Source of the DNA: Cohnella xylanilytica
Lineage (GTDB): Bacteria > Bacillota > Bacilli > Paenibacillales > Paenibacillaceae
Assembly: GCF_014212175.1 (NCBI RefSeq)
Contig: NZ_JACJVR010000073.1
Location: forward strand, 59,750 to 123,749
Reading direction: 5' to 3'
Length of the DNA: 64,000 bases
Under the pieces are notes generated by a model. It saw nothing but the letters and a program-made list of their open reading frames with translations. It had not been told where the DNA came from and made no database searches. The first letter of the stretch is position 1, and each line of letters starts with the position of its first letter. This document shows, piece by piece, positions 18,189 to 27,775 of the stretch. The position numbers were made by a program, and so were the translations under genes.

Positions 18189-19724
18189 TTATTTGCCGTT
18201 GACGGCCAGGAAGGCGTCCAGCTGCTTCTGCTTCTCGGCGATGATCTTGTCGCCGCCCGCCTGCTTCAGCTTGGACACGAAGTCGGTCAGCACCTTCGGA
18301 TCCAGGCTTCCCGAATCGAGTCCCGACCGGTACTGGTTCACCACGTTCGTCACCGCGGCGACCTCGGTCTTGACCGGCGTGGCGTCGAAGGAGAAGCCGA
18401 GCGCGGGGGAGTAGGTCGCCTCCTTGTTGAACTGCTTCAGCTGGTTCCAATGGTCCGGATCGGTTCCTTCCCACGTATAGGTCAGAGCGGCGTTGCCGAC
18501 TTCCCATTGGTTAAACGTGTACCCGCTTTTCGTGCCGTCGGGAACCTTGATCTGCCCCTTCTCCGTCTTCACGTAATGCTTGCCTTCGATTCCGTTGTCC
18601 AGCAGGTTGATGACGTCGGCGTCGGTATACAGCAAGTTCATGAGCTGCATGGCTCGTTCCGGGTTCTTGCTGTTCTTCGGAATGGACAGCATGAAGGCGC
18701 TCGGTCCCGTCGCCCCGCCTACCGGCTTCGTCAGCCGGACCGCTTCCATCTCGTATCCGTTCAACTGGTTCTCCTGCTCCTCGAAGCCCGGCTTCATGTT
18801 GGACAAGTAGCCGAACGCCTTGCCCGCCTTGATCAGCGCGGTGTTGGTCTCCTGCGTCGTGGCGGCGTCGGGCATGAGGTACCCCGCTTGGTACCATTTG
18901 CGGGCGAGCTCGACCGCGTCCTTGTACTTCTGCGTCTCGAACAGATTGACGACCTTCGTGCTGCCTTCGCCCAGCTCCAGAACGCCCAAGCCCTCTCCCA
19001 GGCTGTCGAATTGGCTGGCGACGAGCTCGCCCGCGATGCCGTTCGTGTTCGAACGTTGAACGAGCGGGTAGATGCCCGGTTCGTTCTCTTTGATCTTCTG
19101 GAAAACGGGGCCGAGATCCTCGTACGTCTTCACCTGGCTCAGGTCGATGCCGTACTTGTCCAGCAGATCCTTCCGGGCGATGAAGCCGTAGTCGGCCGCC
19201 ACCTCGCGGAAGCTGGACACGCCGTAGATTTTCCCGTTGATTCTCGTCCCCTCGAACACGATCGGCTCCAGCGTATCCTTGATGCCGGGCCCGTACTTCT
19301 CCAGCAGCTCGTCGAGAGGAAGCAGCTGCCCCTTGGCGACTTGGCTGCTGTAATTGAACAACGACGAAGTAACCAGCAGATCGAGCGGCTCGTTGCCGGC
19401 CAGAAGAAGGTTCGTCTGCTGCTGCCAGGCGGAGACGTCGATCGGCATCAGCTTCACGGTCGCGTTGATCTTCTGCTTCGTGATCTTGCTGATCTCCTCC
19501 TGCACCGCCTGAACGTCCGTCATCGTGCCGATTCCGATGAACGCCAGCGTCAGCTCGACCGGCTTCTCCTGTCCGGATGCCGATTCGGAACCGGACGGGC
19601 TTGAAGGCGACGAAGCCGAAGGGCTGCCGTCCCCGGAGCCGCTGCACCCGCCGAGGATGAGCGCGAAGCCTAACAGGATCGCCGCCGTCGCCGTCCATGC
19701 CGACTTGCGTTTGTTCTTGACCAT
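18189..19724 (-). CDS. Sugar ABC transporter substrate-binding lipoprotein (YtcQ/DUF3502 type), orphan
   Basis: Extracellular binding lipoprotein with lipobox LILGGC (Cys27), a Ser/Pro-rich spacer, an SBP_bac fold (VELTLAFIGIGTMTD, LLLAGNEPLDLLVTS, GYLSNMKPGFEEQ) and a C-terminal DUF3502 segment ending IIAEKQKQLDAFLAVNGK. GGGGGA lies 8 nt before the ATG at 19724. It is a close paralogue of the proteins at 29116 and 41803. No permease or ATPase is adjacent: the upstream neighbour is HMG-CoA lyase (about 100 bp away) and downstream is the convergent LysR gene. It may work with the permeases at 30733-32586. A TGTAAGCGGATTC motif lies 37 bp before the start. Confidence 0.92.
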   Translation of the reverse strand: MVKNKRKSAWTATAAILLGFALILGGCSGSGDGSPSASSPSSPSGSESASGQEKPVELTLAFIGIGTMTDVQAVQEEISKITKQKINATVKLMPIDVSAWQQQTNLLLAGNEPLDLLVTSSLFNYSSQVAKGQLLPLDELLEKYGPGIKDTLEPIVFEGTRINGKIYGVSSFREVAADYGFIARKDLLDKYGIDLSQVKTYEDLGPVFQKIKENEPGIYPLVQRSNTNGIAGELVASQFDSLGEGLGVLELGEGSTKVVNLFETQKYKDAVELARKWYQAGYLMPDAATTQETNTALIKAGKAFGYLSNMKPGFEEQENQLNGYEMEAVRLTKPVGGATGPSAFMLSIPKNSKNPERAMQLMNLLYTDADVINLLDNGIEGKHYVKTEKGQIKVPDGTKSGYTFNQWEVGNAALTYTWEGTDPDHWNQLKQFNKEATYSPALGFSFDATPVKTEVAAVTNVVNQYRSGLDSGSLDPKVLTDFVSKLKQAGGDKIIAEKQKQLDAFLAVNGK

Positions 19725-19827
19725 TTTCGAGTCCCCCTTTAAATGACTTCCCTTCGATCGTGTAAGCGGATTCAATTCGCGCCGGAAAAGCGGGCCGCCG
19801 CCTCGGGCAGCAAGCCCCCCTATAGCG

Positions 19828-20730
19828 TTATGGCCGTCTCCCGCGCGCCTGCAGTCCGCGGCTCGGCAGCCGCTTGCCCAGCTTCGATTGGACGAACCCG
19901 GCCGCGTCGATGAGCTCCGGAAGCGAGACTCCCGTCTCGATGCCCATCTCGCTCAGCATATGGACGACGTCTTCGGTAGCGACGTTGCCCGATGCTCCCG
20001 GCGCGTAAGGGCAGCCGCCGAGCCCTCCGGTCGATGCGTCGAATCGGGCGATTCCCATCCGGAGCGCGCCGGCAATGTTCGCCAGGGCCATGCCCCGCGT
20101 ATCGTGGAAGTGCAGAGCCAGCCGGTCGGCGGGGTAGCGGGCGAGCAGCTTCTCCAGCGCCTCCTCCACCTGCCGGGGAATGGCGACGCCGATCGTGTCC
20201 CCCAACGATACCTCCGAAGCTCCGTTCTCGAGCAGGAAGTCCGTCACCCGAACGACGTCGTCCAGCTTCACCTTGCCCTCGTAGGGACAGCCGAACGCGG
20301 TCGAGACGTAGCCGCGCACCGTTCGTCCGGCGGACCTCGCCGCCTCGGACACCTCGGCGACGACCGGCAGCGTCTCGGCGATGCTCTTGTTGATGTTGCT
20401 CCGGTTGTGGGTCTCGCTGGCCGACAGGAAGACGGACACTTCGTCGATCCCGGCTTCCAGAGCCCTCTCGAGGCCCCGGGCATTCGGCACGAGCGCCGCG
20501 TAGACGACGCCGGGACGGCGGCGGAGGCCGCGGGCGACCTCCATCGCGTCCGCCAATGCCGGAATCCACCGGGGACTGACGAAGGAGGTCGTCTCGATGT
20601 AGCCGAGCCCCGTGGACGACAGCCGGTCGATCCACGCGATCTTATCCTCCGTGCCGAGCGGTTCCGGCTCGTTCTGCAAGCCGTCCCGAGGTCCTACCTC
20701 CCGAATCCAAGCCCTGCCCGGCAGCTTCAT
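19828..20730 (-). CDS. Hydroxymethylglutaryl-CoA lyase
   Basis: Cleaves 3-hydroxy-3-methylglutaryl-CoA to acetoacetate and acetyl-CoA. All family landmarks are seen: EVGPRDGLQNEP with Arg15 and Asp16, the metal-binding HFHDTRGMALAN near residue 207, and the signature loop GGLGGCPYAPGASGNVATED with the catalytic Cys near 240. Length 300 is normal (B. subtilis YngG/MvaB group). The start overlaps the CoA-transferase stop as ATGA and is preceded by GGGAGGCG. A related activity on citramalyl-CoA-like substrates cannot be excluded, but the Cys loop favours HMG-CoA. Its product acetoacetate is the substrate of ScoAB encoded 8 kb away in the same block. Confidence 0.93.
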   Translation of the reverse strand: MKLPGRAWIREVGPRDGLQNEPEPLGTEDKIAWIDRLSSTGLGYIETTSFVSPRWIPALADAMEVARGLRRRPGVVYAALVPNARGLERALEAGIDEVSVFLSASETHNRSNINKSIAETLPVVAEVSEAARSAGRTVRGYVSTAFGCPYEGKVKLDDVVRVTDFLLENGASEVSLGDTIGVAIPRQVEEALEKLLARYPADRLALHFHDTRGMALANIAGALRMGIARFDASTGGLGGCPYAPGASGNVATEDVVHMLSEMGIETGVSLPELIDAAGFVQSKLGKRLPSRGLQARGRRP

Positions 20731-22109
20731 GCCGTCTCGCCTCCCGTCGTTCCCGTCGGTGTCCCCGACGTCGAGCTGATAGCCGATTCCGTCATCGATC
20801 CGACAGCCGGCTCCGCCGTCGATCCGGCCGTCGGTGCCGCCGACGATCGGAGCGTCGTTCCGGCCGGAGATCCCGCCGGCGGTTCCGCCGTCGGCCGCTG
20901 CGCGCCGCGTCCGTCGCGGACGTTGACGACTCCGAATCGGACGAGCCGCTCGATCTCGGCGGCGTCGTACCCGAGCTCGCGGAGCACTTCCCGCGTATGC
21001 TCGCCCAGCAGCGGCGGAGGCCCCTGCACGGCGACCTCGCTCTCGGAGAAGCGGATCGGCGTGCGAAGGACGGGCAGGCTCCCGAACACGGAGTGCTCCA
21101 CGTTCTCGATGATGCCGTGGTCGCGAATCAGGTCGCTGCCGACGAGCTGCTCCACGTCCCAGATCGGCCCGTGCAGCACGTTATGCTCCGCCAGCGCGGC
21201 GCACCATTCCTCCGTCGTCCGCTCCGCGAACACGGCGTCGAGCCGTTCGGTCAAGCGCTCCCGATGGGCGAGCCGAAGCCGGTTCGTCGCGTAATCGGGA
21301 TGGTCGGCCAGCTCGGGGCGGCCGATCACCTCGCAGAAGACCCGCCATGCCCGGTCCGTCTGGGCTCCCGCCATAAGCCAGCCGTCCCGGGTTCGGAACG
21401 CCTGATACGGCACGACCTCCGCGTGCTGGCTGCCCATCGGCTCGGGAGAGCGCCCGGTCGCGACGTATTGGCCGAACCGGGTGGACAGGTTGAACGCCAT
21501 CGTGTCGATCAGGTTCAGCTGAACCCGCTGCCCCTTCCCCGTCCGCTCCCGATCCAGCAGCGCCGCGCAGATCGCCCCGAACGCCATGTAGGCGGTCGAG
21601 TTGTCGGCGACCGGCACTCCGACCAGGAGCGGCTTGCCGTTCGCGCCGGCCTCCCCGGTCAAGCTCATCACCGCCCCCATCCCTTGGACGATCGGGTCCA
21701 TGCCGGGCCGCCGCGCGTATTCCGGCGTATCCCCGAACGCGGAGATCGAGCAGTAGACGATGCGGGGATTGATCTCCCGGATCCGCTCGTAGCCGACTCC
21801 CAGCTTGTCGCAGGTTCCCGGCCGGTAATTCTCGACGATGACGTCGGCGCCGCGGCACAGGTCGAGGGCGATCTGAAGCCCTTCCGGCTCCTTCAGGTTC
21901 AAGGAGACGGAGCGTTTGCCGTGGTTGTAGGCCGCGAACAGGTAGCTCTCGCCGTCCTTGAAGTAGCTGCCCGAGCCGCGGACCTGGTCGCCGGTCAAGG
22001 GTTCGATCTTAACCACCTCGGCCCCCAGGTCGGACAGCATGTTCGTGCAGTACGGAGCGACGAGCCAATGCGCGATTTCGATTACTTTTATCCCTTCAAG
22101 CGGTCCCAT
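20727..22109 (-). CDS. Family III CoA-transferase (CaiB/BaiF)
   Basis: Transfers CoA between a donor such as succinyl-CoA and a carboxylic acid. Motifs: VIEIAHWLVAPYCTNMLSDLGAEVVKIEP at the N-terminus (split around residue 25), VIVENYRPGTCDKLG, the catalytic Asp in RRPGMDPIVQGMGA, and GKGQRVQLNLIDTM. The catalytic part ends near residue 400; the last 55-60 residues are a Pro/Ala/Thr/Ser/Gly-rich tail (TAEPPAGSPAGTT...) not seen in typical 390-410-residue members. It is first in the operon with HMG-CoA lyase, overlapping it by 4 bp, which suggests that it makes HMG-CoA from free 3-hydroxy-3-methylglutarate, as the related succinyl-CoA:glutarate transferase SUGCT can. Substrate is inference. 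Confidence 0.9.
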   Translation of the reverse strand: MGPLEGIKVIEIAHWLVAPYCTNMLSDLGAEVVKIEPLTGDQVRGSGSYFKDGESYLFAAYNHGKRSVSLNLKEPEGLQIALDLCRGADVIVENYRPGTCDKLGVGYERIREINPRIVYCSISAFGDTPEYARRPGMDPIVQGMGAVMSLTGEAGANGKPLLVGVPVADNSTAYMAFGAICAALLDRERTGKGQRVQLNLIDTMAFNLSTRFGQYVATGRSPEPMGSQHAEVVPYQAFRTRDGWLMAGAQTDRAWRVFCEVIGRPELADHPDYATNRLRLAHRERLTERLDAVFAERTTEEWCAALAEHNVLHGPIWDVEQLVGSDLIRDHGIIENVEHSVFGSLPVLRTPIRFSESEVAVQGPPPLLGEHTREVLRELGYDAAEIERLVRFGVVNVRDGRGAQRPTAEPPAGSPAGTTLRSSAAPTAGSTAEPAVGSMTESAISSTSGTPTGTTGGETA

Positions 22110-22225
22110 GAAGTCATCTCCTCAGAAGGCGGTTAAGTGGAGCGCGAACCACCCTAAGGGGCGCTTCCTGATTCGATTTTATCTATAGACGATCGCGATG
22201 TGAAATACCGATATTACATATAACC

Positions 22226-22240
22226 ATAGGAGTTGCCTAT
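22226..22240. promoter_or_regulatory. Candidate LysR-type operator
   Basis: Perfect inverted repeat ATAGG-N5-CCTAT with the T-N11-A form of LysR sites, about 117 bp upstream of the CoA-transferase start. On the minus strand TTTCAC-N16-GATAAA further downstream could be the promoter. A CATAGG half-site also occurs at 17067 in front of the LysR/CocE divergent pair. Confidence 0.4.
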
Positions 22241-22312
22241 ACGAAATTGCGGGGATCGTGCCGGGTAGAGAGATTCTTCGCGCCTCTTCCAGTCTCGACG
22301 GGGCGGGAGGCT

Positions 22313-22496
22313 CTAACGAATCGTGGAGACGCTATTTCGTTGATAACAAGCCTTTTTCAGCTCTAACGAATCGTATGGACGCTATTGCCGGAAGCCCGTT
22401 TTTCCCCCGAGTTGCCCTTAATAATAAGATCGCTGGGGTTCGTTAGAATTTCAAAATGAGCTTCTGACGCGAAACAGCGTCTCCCGAGTCCGTTAG
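22313..22496. repeat. Composite intergenic repeat, copy 3
   Basis: Best-preserved copy. Forward modules CTAACGAATCGTGGAGACGC (with TATTTCG) at 22313 and CTAACGAATCGTATGGACGC at about 22363, then inverted modules around AATAAGATCGCTGGGGTTCG (ending with TTAG, to 22446) and ACAGCGTCTCCCGAGTCCG (ending TTAG at 22496). Sequence homologous to copy 1 continues to the A-run at 22586. Confidence 0.85.
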
Positions 22497-22585
22497 ACTC
22501 GTACCCATGATTCGGATTGGAACCAGGAACGAGACTTCCCTATCTCCATATCCGAAGAACTCGGTTAGCGAAGCGGTTTTTCGCA

Positions 22586-22631
22586 GAAAAAAAGCAGCCC
22601 CGCGACATCCTGCCATCGCGAGGGCTGCTTG
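22586..22631 (-). terminator. Intrinsic terminator of the permease-glycosidase operon
   Basis: Minus-strand hairpin AAGCAGCCCTCGCGAT / ATGTCGCGGGGCTGCTT with a six-base loop, followed by seven T. It starts just beyond the GH3 stop at 22636 and ends the operon running from 32586. Confidence 0.9.
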
Positions 22632-22635
22632 CGCG

Positions 22636-24924
22636 TTATTCGATTCCATTAGAGCCGTTCAATCGATCCAGCCACGCCTCCAGCGCCTCGTCCGTGAAGG
22701 CGCCGCCGCTGAAGGCGACGATGGCGCGCAGCGGCAGGTAGCGGGCGAACGCGGCCATCATGTCGGCGGCTTCGCCGTCCGAATCTTCCGGCAGCGGGAA
22801 CGGCGAATTCTTCATCAATTCCTTGACGGCGGGCCCTCCGACCGGATCCGCGAGCAGGTCGCCGACCGTGGTATTGCGGTCGAACCGCTTCGCCAGCTTC
22901 GAGGTCGAGCGCACGGTCAGCGTCTCCTTCAACCGGATATCGGCCGAGGAGGAGCCGACGAGAATCTCGAATTCGCCCGACTCGACGCGCCAGTCCTTGA
23001 GCTCGACGTCATAGAACGCGAACGCCCGCTTCTCCAGCGCGAAGACGACCTCCTTCTCTTCCCCGGGCCGAAGCTCGACCTTGGCGAAGCCCTTGAGCTC
23101 CTTCTCCGGGCGAATGACCGAGCTCTCGACGTCCCGGACGTAGAGCTGGACGATCTCCTTCCCGGTCCGGGCCCCGACGTTCCTCACCCGCACGGAGACG
23201 TTCACGGTCTCGGTGTCGTCGATGACGGAGCGGTCCATCGCCAAGCCGCCGTACTCGAAGCTCGTGTAGCTAAGGCCGTGGCCGAACGGGAACAGCGGCT
23301 CGATGCGCTTGGCGTCGTAATACCGGTAGCCGACGAACAGCCCTTCCCGGTACTCCACCCTGTCGCCTTCGCCCGGGAAGTTCAGGTAGGACGGATTGTG
23401 CTCCAGGCGGACGGGGAACGTCTCCGCCAGCTTCCCGCACGGGTTCGCCTCGCCGAAGACGAGATCCGCGATCGCCCCGCCGAGCGCCTGGCCGCCCAGA
23501 TACGCCTCCAGCACCGCCGACACGCGGCCGAGCCACGGCATCTCGATCGGAGCGCCGTTGCTGAGCACGACGACGACCCGGCTCTGCGCCGCGGCGACCG
23601 CTTCGATCAGCTTCGCCTGATTGTCCGGAATGCGCAGGTGCGTCCGGTCGAACCCTTCGGACTCGTAGCGCTCCGGCAGTCCGGCGAACACGATCGCGAC
23701 GTCCGCCCCGCGGGCCGCTTCCGCCGCTTCCCGGAACAGCTCGTCATGGACGGCGTCGCTGGCCAGCTCGTAGCCTTGCGCGTAGACGAAGTCGACGGCC
23801 GGTCCGGCCACGGCGGCCAGCTCCTCGCGGATTCGCTCCAACCGGGTCGGCTTCACGTGAGAGCTGCCGCCCCCTTGATAGCGCGATTGCTCGGCCAGCT
23901 CCCCGATGACCGCGATCCGGCCCGTCTTCGCCAGAGGCAGGAGCCCGCCCTCGTTCTTGAGCAGCACCATGCACTCTCTAGCCACCTCGCGAGCGAGGCG
24001 GTGATGGGCCTCCGCGTCGTAAGACGCGTCAGGCTTGCGGGCGTCGACCGCGCGGAAAATTACGGTCAGCAGCCGCTCCACCGCGGCGTCCAGCTTCTCC
24101 TCGGCCAGCTTGCCGGAACGCACCGCTTCGGCGATCTTGCGGTCGCCGGCCCCGTTGCTGGACGGCATCTCGAGCTCGAGGCCCGCGGCCAATCCGTCGA
24201 CGCGCTCGTTGACCGCTCCCCAGTCGGACACGACGAAGCCTTCGTGGCCCCACTCGTCCTTGAGGATGTCCGTCAGCAGAGTCGGGTTCTCCGAGGCGAA
24301 CGTTCCGTTCACTTTGTTGTAGGAGCACATGACCGTCCAAGGCTGCGCCTTCTTGACGGCGCCTTCGAAGCTGGCCAAGTAGATCTCGCGCAGCGTCCGC
24401 TCGTCGACGACGGAATCGCCGGTCATGCGGCGGTGCTCCTGGTTGTTGGCGGCGAAGTGCTTGAGCGACGTGCCGACGCCTTGGCTCTGCACGCCTTCAA
24501 TGTGCGCGGCCGCCAGCTCGGAGGACAGGTAAGGGTCCTCCGAGAAATATTCGAAGTTGCGGCCGCAGAGCGGGGAGCGCTTGATGTTCGCGCCGGGCCC
24601 GAGCAGCACCGCGACGTTCTCGGCCTGGCATTCCTCGCCGAGCGCGGCGCCAACCTTACCGATCAGCTCGCGGTCCCACGAGCTGGCGAGGCCCGCGGCG
24701 GACGGGAAGCAGGTCGCCGGCACGCTGTCGAACAGCCCCAGGTGATCGGCGCTCGCCTTCTGCTTGCGCAGCCCGTGCGGCCCGTCGGTCATCATGACGG
24801 ACGGAATGCCGAGCCGCTCGATCCCCTTCGTATTCCAGAAGTCGAGTCCGGAGCACAGTCCGGCTTTCTCTTCGAGAGTCATTGCCGAGATGAGCGCTTT
24901 GAGATCGCGTTCCATCGATTCCAT
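22636..24924 (-). CDS. GH3 beta-glucosidase/beta-xylosidase-type glycosidase
   Basis: Retaining exo-glycosidase, 762 residues. N-terminal TIM-barrel: [37 protein letters not shown] and the nucleophile Asp in [17 protein letters not shown]. The second domain holds [15 protein letters not shown]; a fibronectin-III-like domain ([20 protein letters not shown]) and a short helical tail follow. No signal peptide, so it hydrolyses imported oligosaccharides or glycosides. The start at 24924 lies 9 nt after the GH78 stop; an ATG three codons later (MERDL) also has a suitable GGGGAG before it. Last gene of the operon. Substrate is probably beta-glucosides, though beta-xylosides and arabinosides occur in the family. 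Confidence 0.93.
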   Translation of the reverse strand: MESMERDLKALISAMTLEEKAGLCSGLDFWNTKGIERLGIPSVMMTDGPHGLRKQKASADHLGLFDSVPATCFPSAAGLASSWDRELIGKVGAALGEECQAENVAVLLGPGANIKRSPLCGRNFEYFSEDPYLSSELAAAHIEGVQSQGVGTSLKHFAANNQEHRRMTGDSVVDERTLREIYLASFEGAVKKAQPWTVMCSYNKVNGTFASENPTLLTDILKDEWGHEGFVVSDWGAVNERVDGLAAGLELEMPSSNGAGDRKIAEAVRSGKLAEEKLDAAVERLLTVIFRAVDARKPDASYDAEAHHRLAREVARECMVLLKNEGGLLPLAKTGRIAVIGELAEQSRYQGGGSSHVKPTRLERIREELAAVAGPAVDFVYAQGYELASDAVHDELFREAAEAARGADVAIVFAGLPERYESEGFDRTHLRIPDNQAKLIEAVAAAQSRVVVVLSNGAPIEMPWLGRVSAVLEAYLGGQALGGAIADLVFGEANPCGKLAETFPVRLEHNPSYLNFPGEGDRVEYREGLFVGYRYYDAKRIEPLFPFGHGLSYTSFEYGGLAMDRSVIDDTETVNVSVRVRNVGARTGKEIVQLYVRDVESSVIRPEKELKGFAKVELRPGEEKEVVFALEKRAFAFYDVELKDWRVESGEFEILVGSSSADIRLKETLTVRSTSKLAKRFDRNTTVGDLLADPVGGPAVKELMKNSPFPLPEDSDGEAADMMAAFARYLPLRAIVAFSGGAFTDEALEAWLDRLNGSNGIE

Positions 24925-24933
24925 CTCCCCATC

Positions 24934-27627
24934 CTAAATTTGATAGACAAACCGGTAGTCCCCGGAGCCCGCCTCGAGCCGGACTCCTTCGGCGGTCTGC
25001 TCCGCCGACGAGACGCCGTTCGCCGCCCCGAGCGCTCCTCCGTTCTCGCGCACGCCTTCCAGCGCCGCTCCCGGAAGCACGATCTCCGCCGTCGCGTTCG
25101 GCGGAACGACGACGCGGACTTCCATTCCGCCCTCCGACCGGCTCCACCGGGAGACGACCGTGCCGTACATCGTCTCGAGGCGGCCTTCCGCCCACGTCAG
25201 CCCTTCGCCCGGCCGCGGATGAATGCGGAGCCGCTTGTAGCCCGCGCCCTCCTCGGCCGTGTCGATGCCCGCGACGCACCGGTACAGCCAGTCGCCGATC
25301 GCCCCGTAAGCGTAGTGATTGAACGAATTCATCGCGTCGCTCCAGAACGTGCCGTCTTCCCGGATGCCGTCCCAATGCTCCCAGATCGTCGTCGCGCCCT
25401 TCGTCACCTGATACAGCCACGAAGGGAAGTCCTTCTGCAGCAGCAGCCTGTAAGCTTCGTCGTTATGCCCGTTCAGGCTGAGCGCGAAGTTCAGGTAAGG
25501 CGTGCCCACGAAGCCGGTCGTCAGATGATGGTCGTTCTCCTCCAGCAGCTTCGCCAGCTTGGCGGCCGCCTTCTCCTTCGCCTTGCCCTCGAGCAGCCCG
25601 AAATACAAGCCTACGACCTGAGCGGTCTGGGTCGGAACGGCGAGCCGGCCGGACGGCGTGACGTATTCGTCATGGAAGGCTCGCACGATTCCTTCGTACA
25701 GCTCCGCGTAGCGCTTCGCGTCTTCCGTCTTGCCCAGTATCTCCGCGGCCTTCCTCACGATGGACGTCGAGTAGGCGTAATAGGCCGTCGCGACGTAATG
25801 CATATCCGTCGCGCCCATGTAGGCGCCCGGCTTCGCGTCGAGAGCGAGCCAATCCGCGAAGTGGAAGCCGGTGTCCCACAGGTACTCGTTGTCCCCTTGG
25901 CGGCGGATGAATTCGACCCAGCCCTTCATGCTGTCGTACTGGTCCTCGAGAATCCGCTTGTCGCCGTAGCTCAAGTAGACCGTCCACGGCACGATCGTGG
26001 CCGCGTCGCCCCAAGCGGCGGAGTTGTACGGAGGCGGGAATCCCCCCTTGCTCGGCTTCCTCACGAGCATGTTCGGCACGACGAACGGAACGCTTCCGTC
26101 CTCCAGCTGGTCCGCCTTCAAGTCTCCCATCCACTTGGCGAAGAACGGCGCCGCGTTCGCCAGATACGTCGCCGTGCGGGCGAACACCTGGGCGTCGCCC
26201 GTCCAGCCGAGCCTCTCGTCGCGCTGCGGGCAGTCCGTCGGGACGTCGAGGAAGTTGCCCTTGAGCCCCCACAGAATGTTGTGCTGGAGCTGGTTGACGA
26301 GCGGGTCCGAGCATTCGAAGCGGCCGGTTCTCTCCATGTCGGAATGGACGACGACGCCCGCGAAGTCTTCCAGACGGACCGGCTCCGCGAAGCCGGTCAA
26401 GCGGACGTAGCGGAAGCCCTGGAACGTGAAGCGGGGCTCGAACGTCTCGGGCTCGCCGCTCCTCTTCGTATAGCGGATCGTCTGCTTCGCCTCGCGGATG
26501 TTGCCGAGATAGAAGTTGCCGTCCTTGTCGAGCACCTCGGCGTGGCGGAGCTCCACTTCCCGCCCGGCTTCGCCCCGTACGACGAAGCGAACCCAGCCGA
26601 CCATGTTCTGGCCCATGTCGATGACGGTATCGCCTTCCGGCGTGCGGATCAGGCCGATCGGCCGGATCTCTTCGATCTTCCGCACCGGGACGTTCTCCTG
26701 AGCGATCAGAATGTCCTTCGGCCGCTCAAGCACCTCCACGTCCCGCCAATCGCCTCCGCCGTCCTCGCCGCCTTCCGCGCAGCCGGGCGAGCTCCAGCCG
26801 TCCCGCTCCAGCCGGGCGTCGTACGTCTCCCCGTGGTAAATCTCCGACAGGAGGATCGGCCCCGTCGCCGCCTTCCAGCTCCCGTCGGACCGGACGACGA
26901 TCTCGCGCCCGTCCTCGAGCGTCGCGTGAAGCTGAAGCAGCAGAGCCGTCCGCTCTCCGTACAGCTCGTTGTGGCCGTCCCAGCCCAGGTAGCCTTTGTA
27001 CCAGCCGTTGCCGAGCCAGGAGCCGACGACGTTCTCCCCTTGAACGAGGTATTCCGTCACGTCGTAGGCCTGGTATTGCAGCCTCGCGTCGTAGCTGGTC
27101 CACCCCGGCGTAAAATAATGGTCCCCGACCCGCCGGCCGTTCAGCTCCAGCTCGTACAAGCCGAGCGCCGTGGCGTAGAGGCGGGCCGACTTCACGGCTC
27201 CGTCCAGCCGGAAGGCCTTCCGCAGCATCGGGCACGCCTCTCCCGGTTCAAGCCCTTGCGGAGCCGAGATCCAGTCCGCCGTCCATTCGCCCGTCGTCAG
27301 CAGCCCCGTCTCCCAATACGTCCCCGGCGCCGACCAGCCGGAGCTCTCTCCCCGCTCGTTCCAGACCTCGACCCGGTAGTAGTACCGGGCGCGGGAGCGA
27401 AGGGCGACCCCCGTCGGCTCCACGTGAACGGAAGCGTCCCCTTCGACGCGCCCGGAATCCCAGAGGAAGGAAGCGAAGTCCCTGTCCTCCGACACCTGCA
27501 GCCGGTAAGCCGACTGCCGCGTTCCTCTCGCCTCCGACCTTAGCTTCCAGCTGAGGCGCGGAAGCCGCGCCCCGAGCCCGATCGGGTTGATCCTGTATTC
27601 GCAGCGCAAATCGTATACTTCAAGCAT
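24934..27627 (-). CDS. GH78 alpha-L-rhamnosidase
   Basis: Inverting exo-enzyme releasing terminal L-rhamnose from flavonoid or pectin-derived glycosides. The order of domains is classical: N-terminal beta domains (PRLSWKLRSEARGTRQSAYRL region; ATALGLYELELNGRRVGD, FTPGWTSYDARLQYQ), then the (alpha/alpha)6 catalytic domain with FLDVPTDCPQRDERLGWTGD (about residues 455-475), which carries the general-acid region, and the C-terminal domain (WAEGRLETMYGTV). Length 897 fits the family. No signal peptide, so it acts in the cytoplasm after uptake. AAGGAG lies 9 nt before the ATG. It is co-transcribed with GH1 and GH3, suggesting stepwise removal of rhamnose then glucose. Confidence 0.95.
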   Translation of the reverse strand: MLEVYDLRCEYRINPIGLGARLPRLSWKLRSEARGTRQSAYRLQVSEDRDFASFLWDSGRVEGDASVHVEPTGVALRSRARYYYRVEVWNERGESSGWSAPGTYWETGLLTTGEWTADWISAPQGLEPGEACPMLRKAFRLDGAVKSARLYATALGLYELELNGRRVGDHYFTPGWTSYDARLQYQAYDVTEYLVQGENVVGSWLGNGWYKGYLGWDGHNELYGERTALLLQLHATLEDGREIVVRSDGSWKAATGPILLSEIYHGETYDARLERDGWSSPGCAEGGEDGGGDWRDVEVLERPKDILIAQENVPVRKIEEIRPIGLIRTPEGDTVIDMGQNMVGWVRFVVRGEAGREVELRHAEVLDKDGNFYLGNIREAKQTIRYTKRSGEPETFEPRFTFQGFRYVRLTGFAEPVRLEDFAGVVVHSDMERTGRFECSDPLVNQLQHNILWGLKGNFLDVPTDCPQRDERLGWTGDAQVFARTATYLANAAPFFAKWMGDLKADQLEDGSVPFVVPNMLVRKPSKGGFPPPYNSAAWGDAATIVPWTVYLSYGDKRILEDQYDSMKGWVEFIRRQGDNEYLWDTGFHFADWLALDAKPGAYMGATDMHYVATAYYAYSTSIVRKAAEILGKTEDAKRYAELYEGIVRAFHDEYVTPSGRLAVPTQTAQVVGLYFGLLEGKAKEKAAAKLAKLLEENDHHLTTGFVGTPYLNFALSLNGHNDEAYRLLLQKDFPSWLYQVTKGATTIWEHWDGIREDGTFWSDAMNSFNHYAYGAIGDWLYRCVAGIDTAEEGAGYKRLRIHPRPGEGLTWAEGRLETMYGTVVSRWSRSEGGMEVRVVVPPNATAEIVLPGAALEGVRENGGALGAANGVSSAEQTAEGVRLEAGSGDYRFVYQI

Positions 27628-27775
27628 GTCGCCCGTCTCCTTCCCCTTCTCGGTCCGACTCGCAAGCCGGACTCTCTATCGCCATACCGCCCATCTCCAA
27701 ACCGCCCATCTCCAAACCGCGCTCCCGGCCGGCCAAGCCGAACCCCGGGTCTCGTCCGCAAGGCCCGCGCCCTTT

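Noticed and set aside
22507..27543. A 1678-codon open frame on the plus strand opposite the GH3 and GH78 genes
   Set aside because: It is the antisense shadow of two clear glycosidase genes in GC-rich DNA; composition (Arg, Pro, His, Val-rich, no domains) is typical of such frames.
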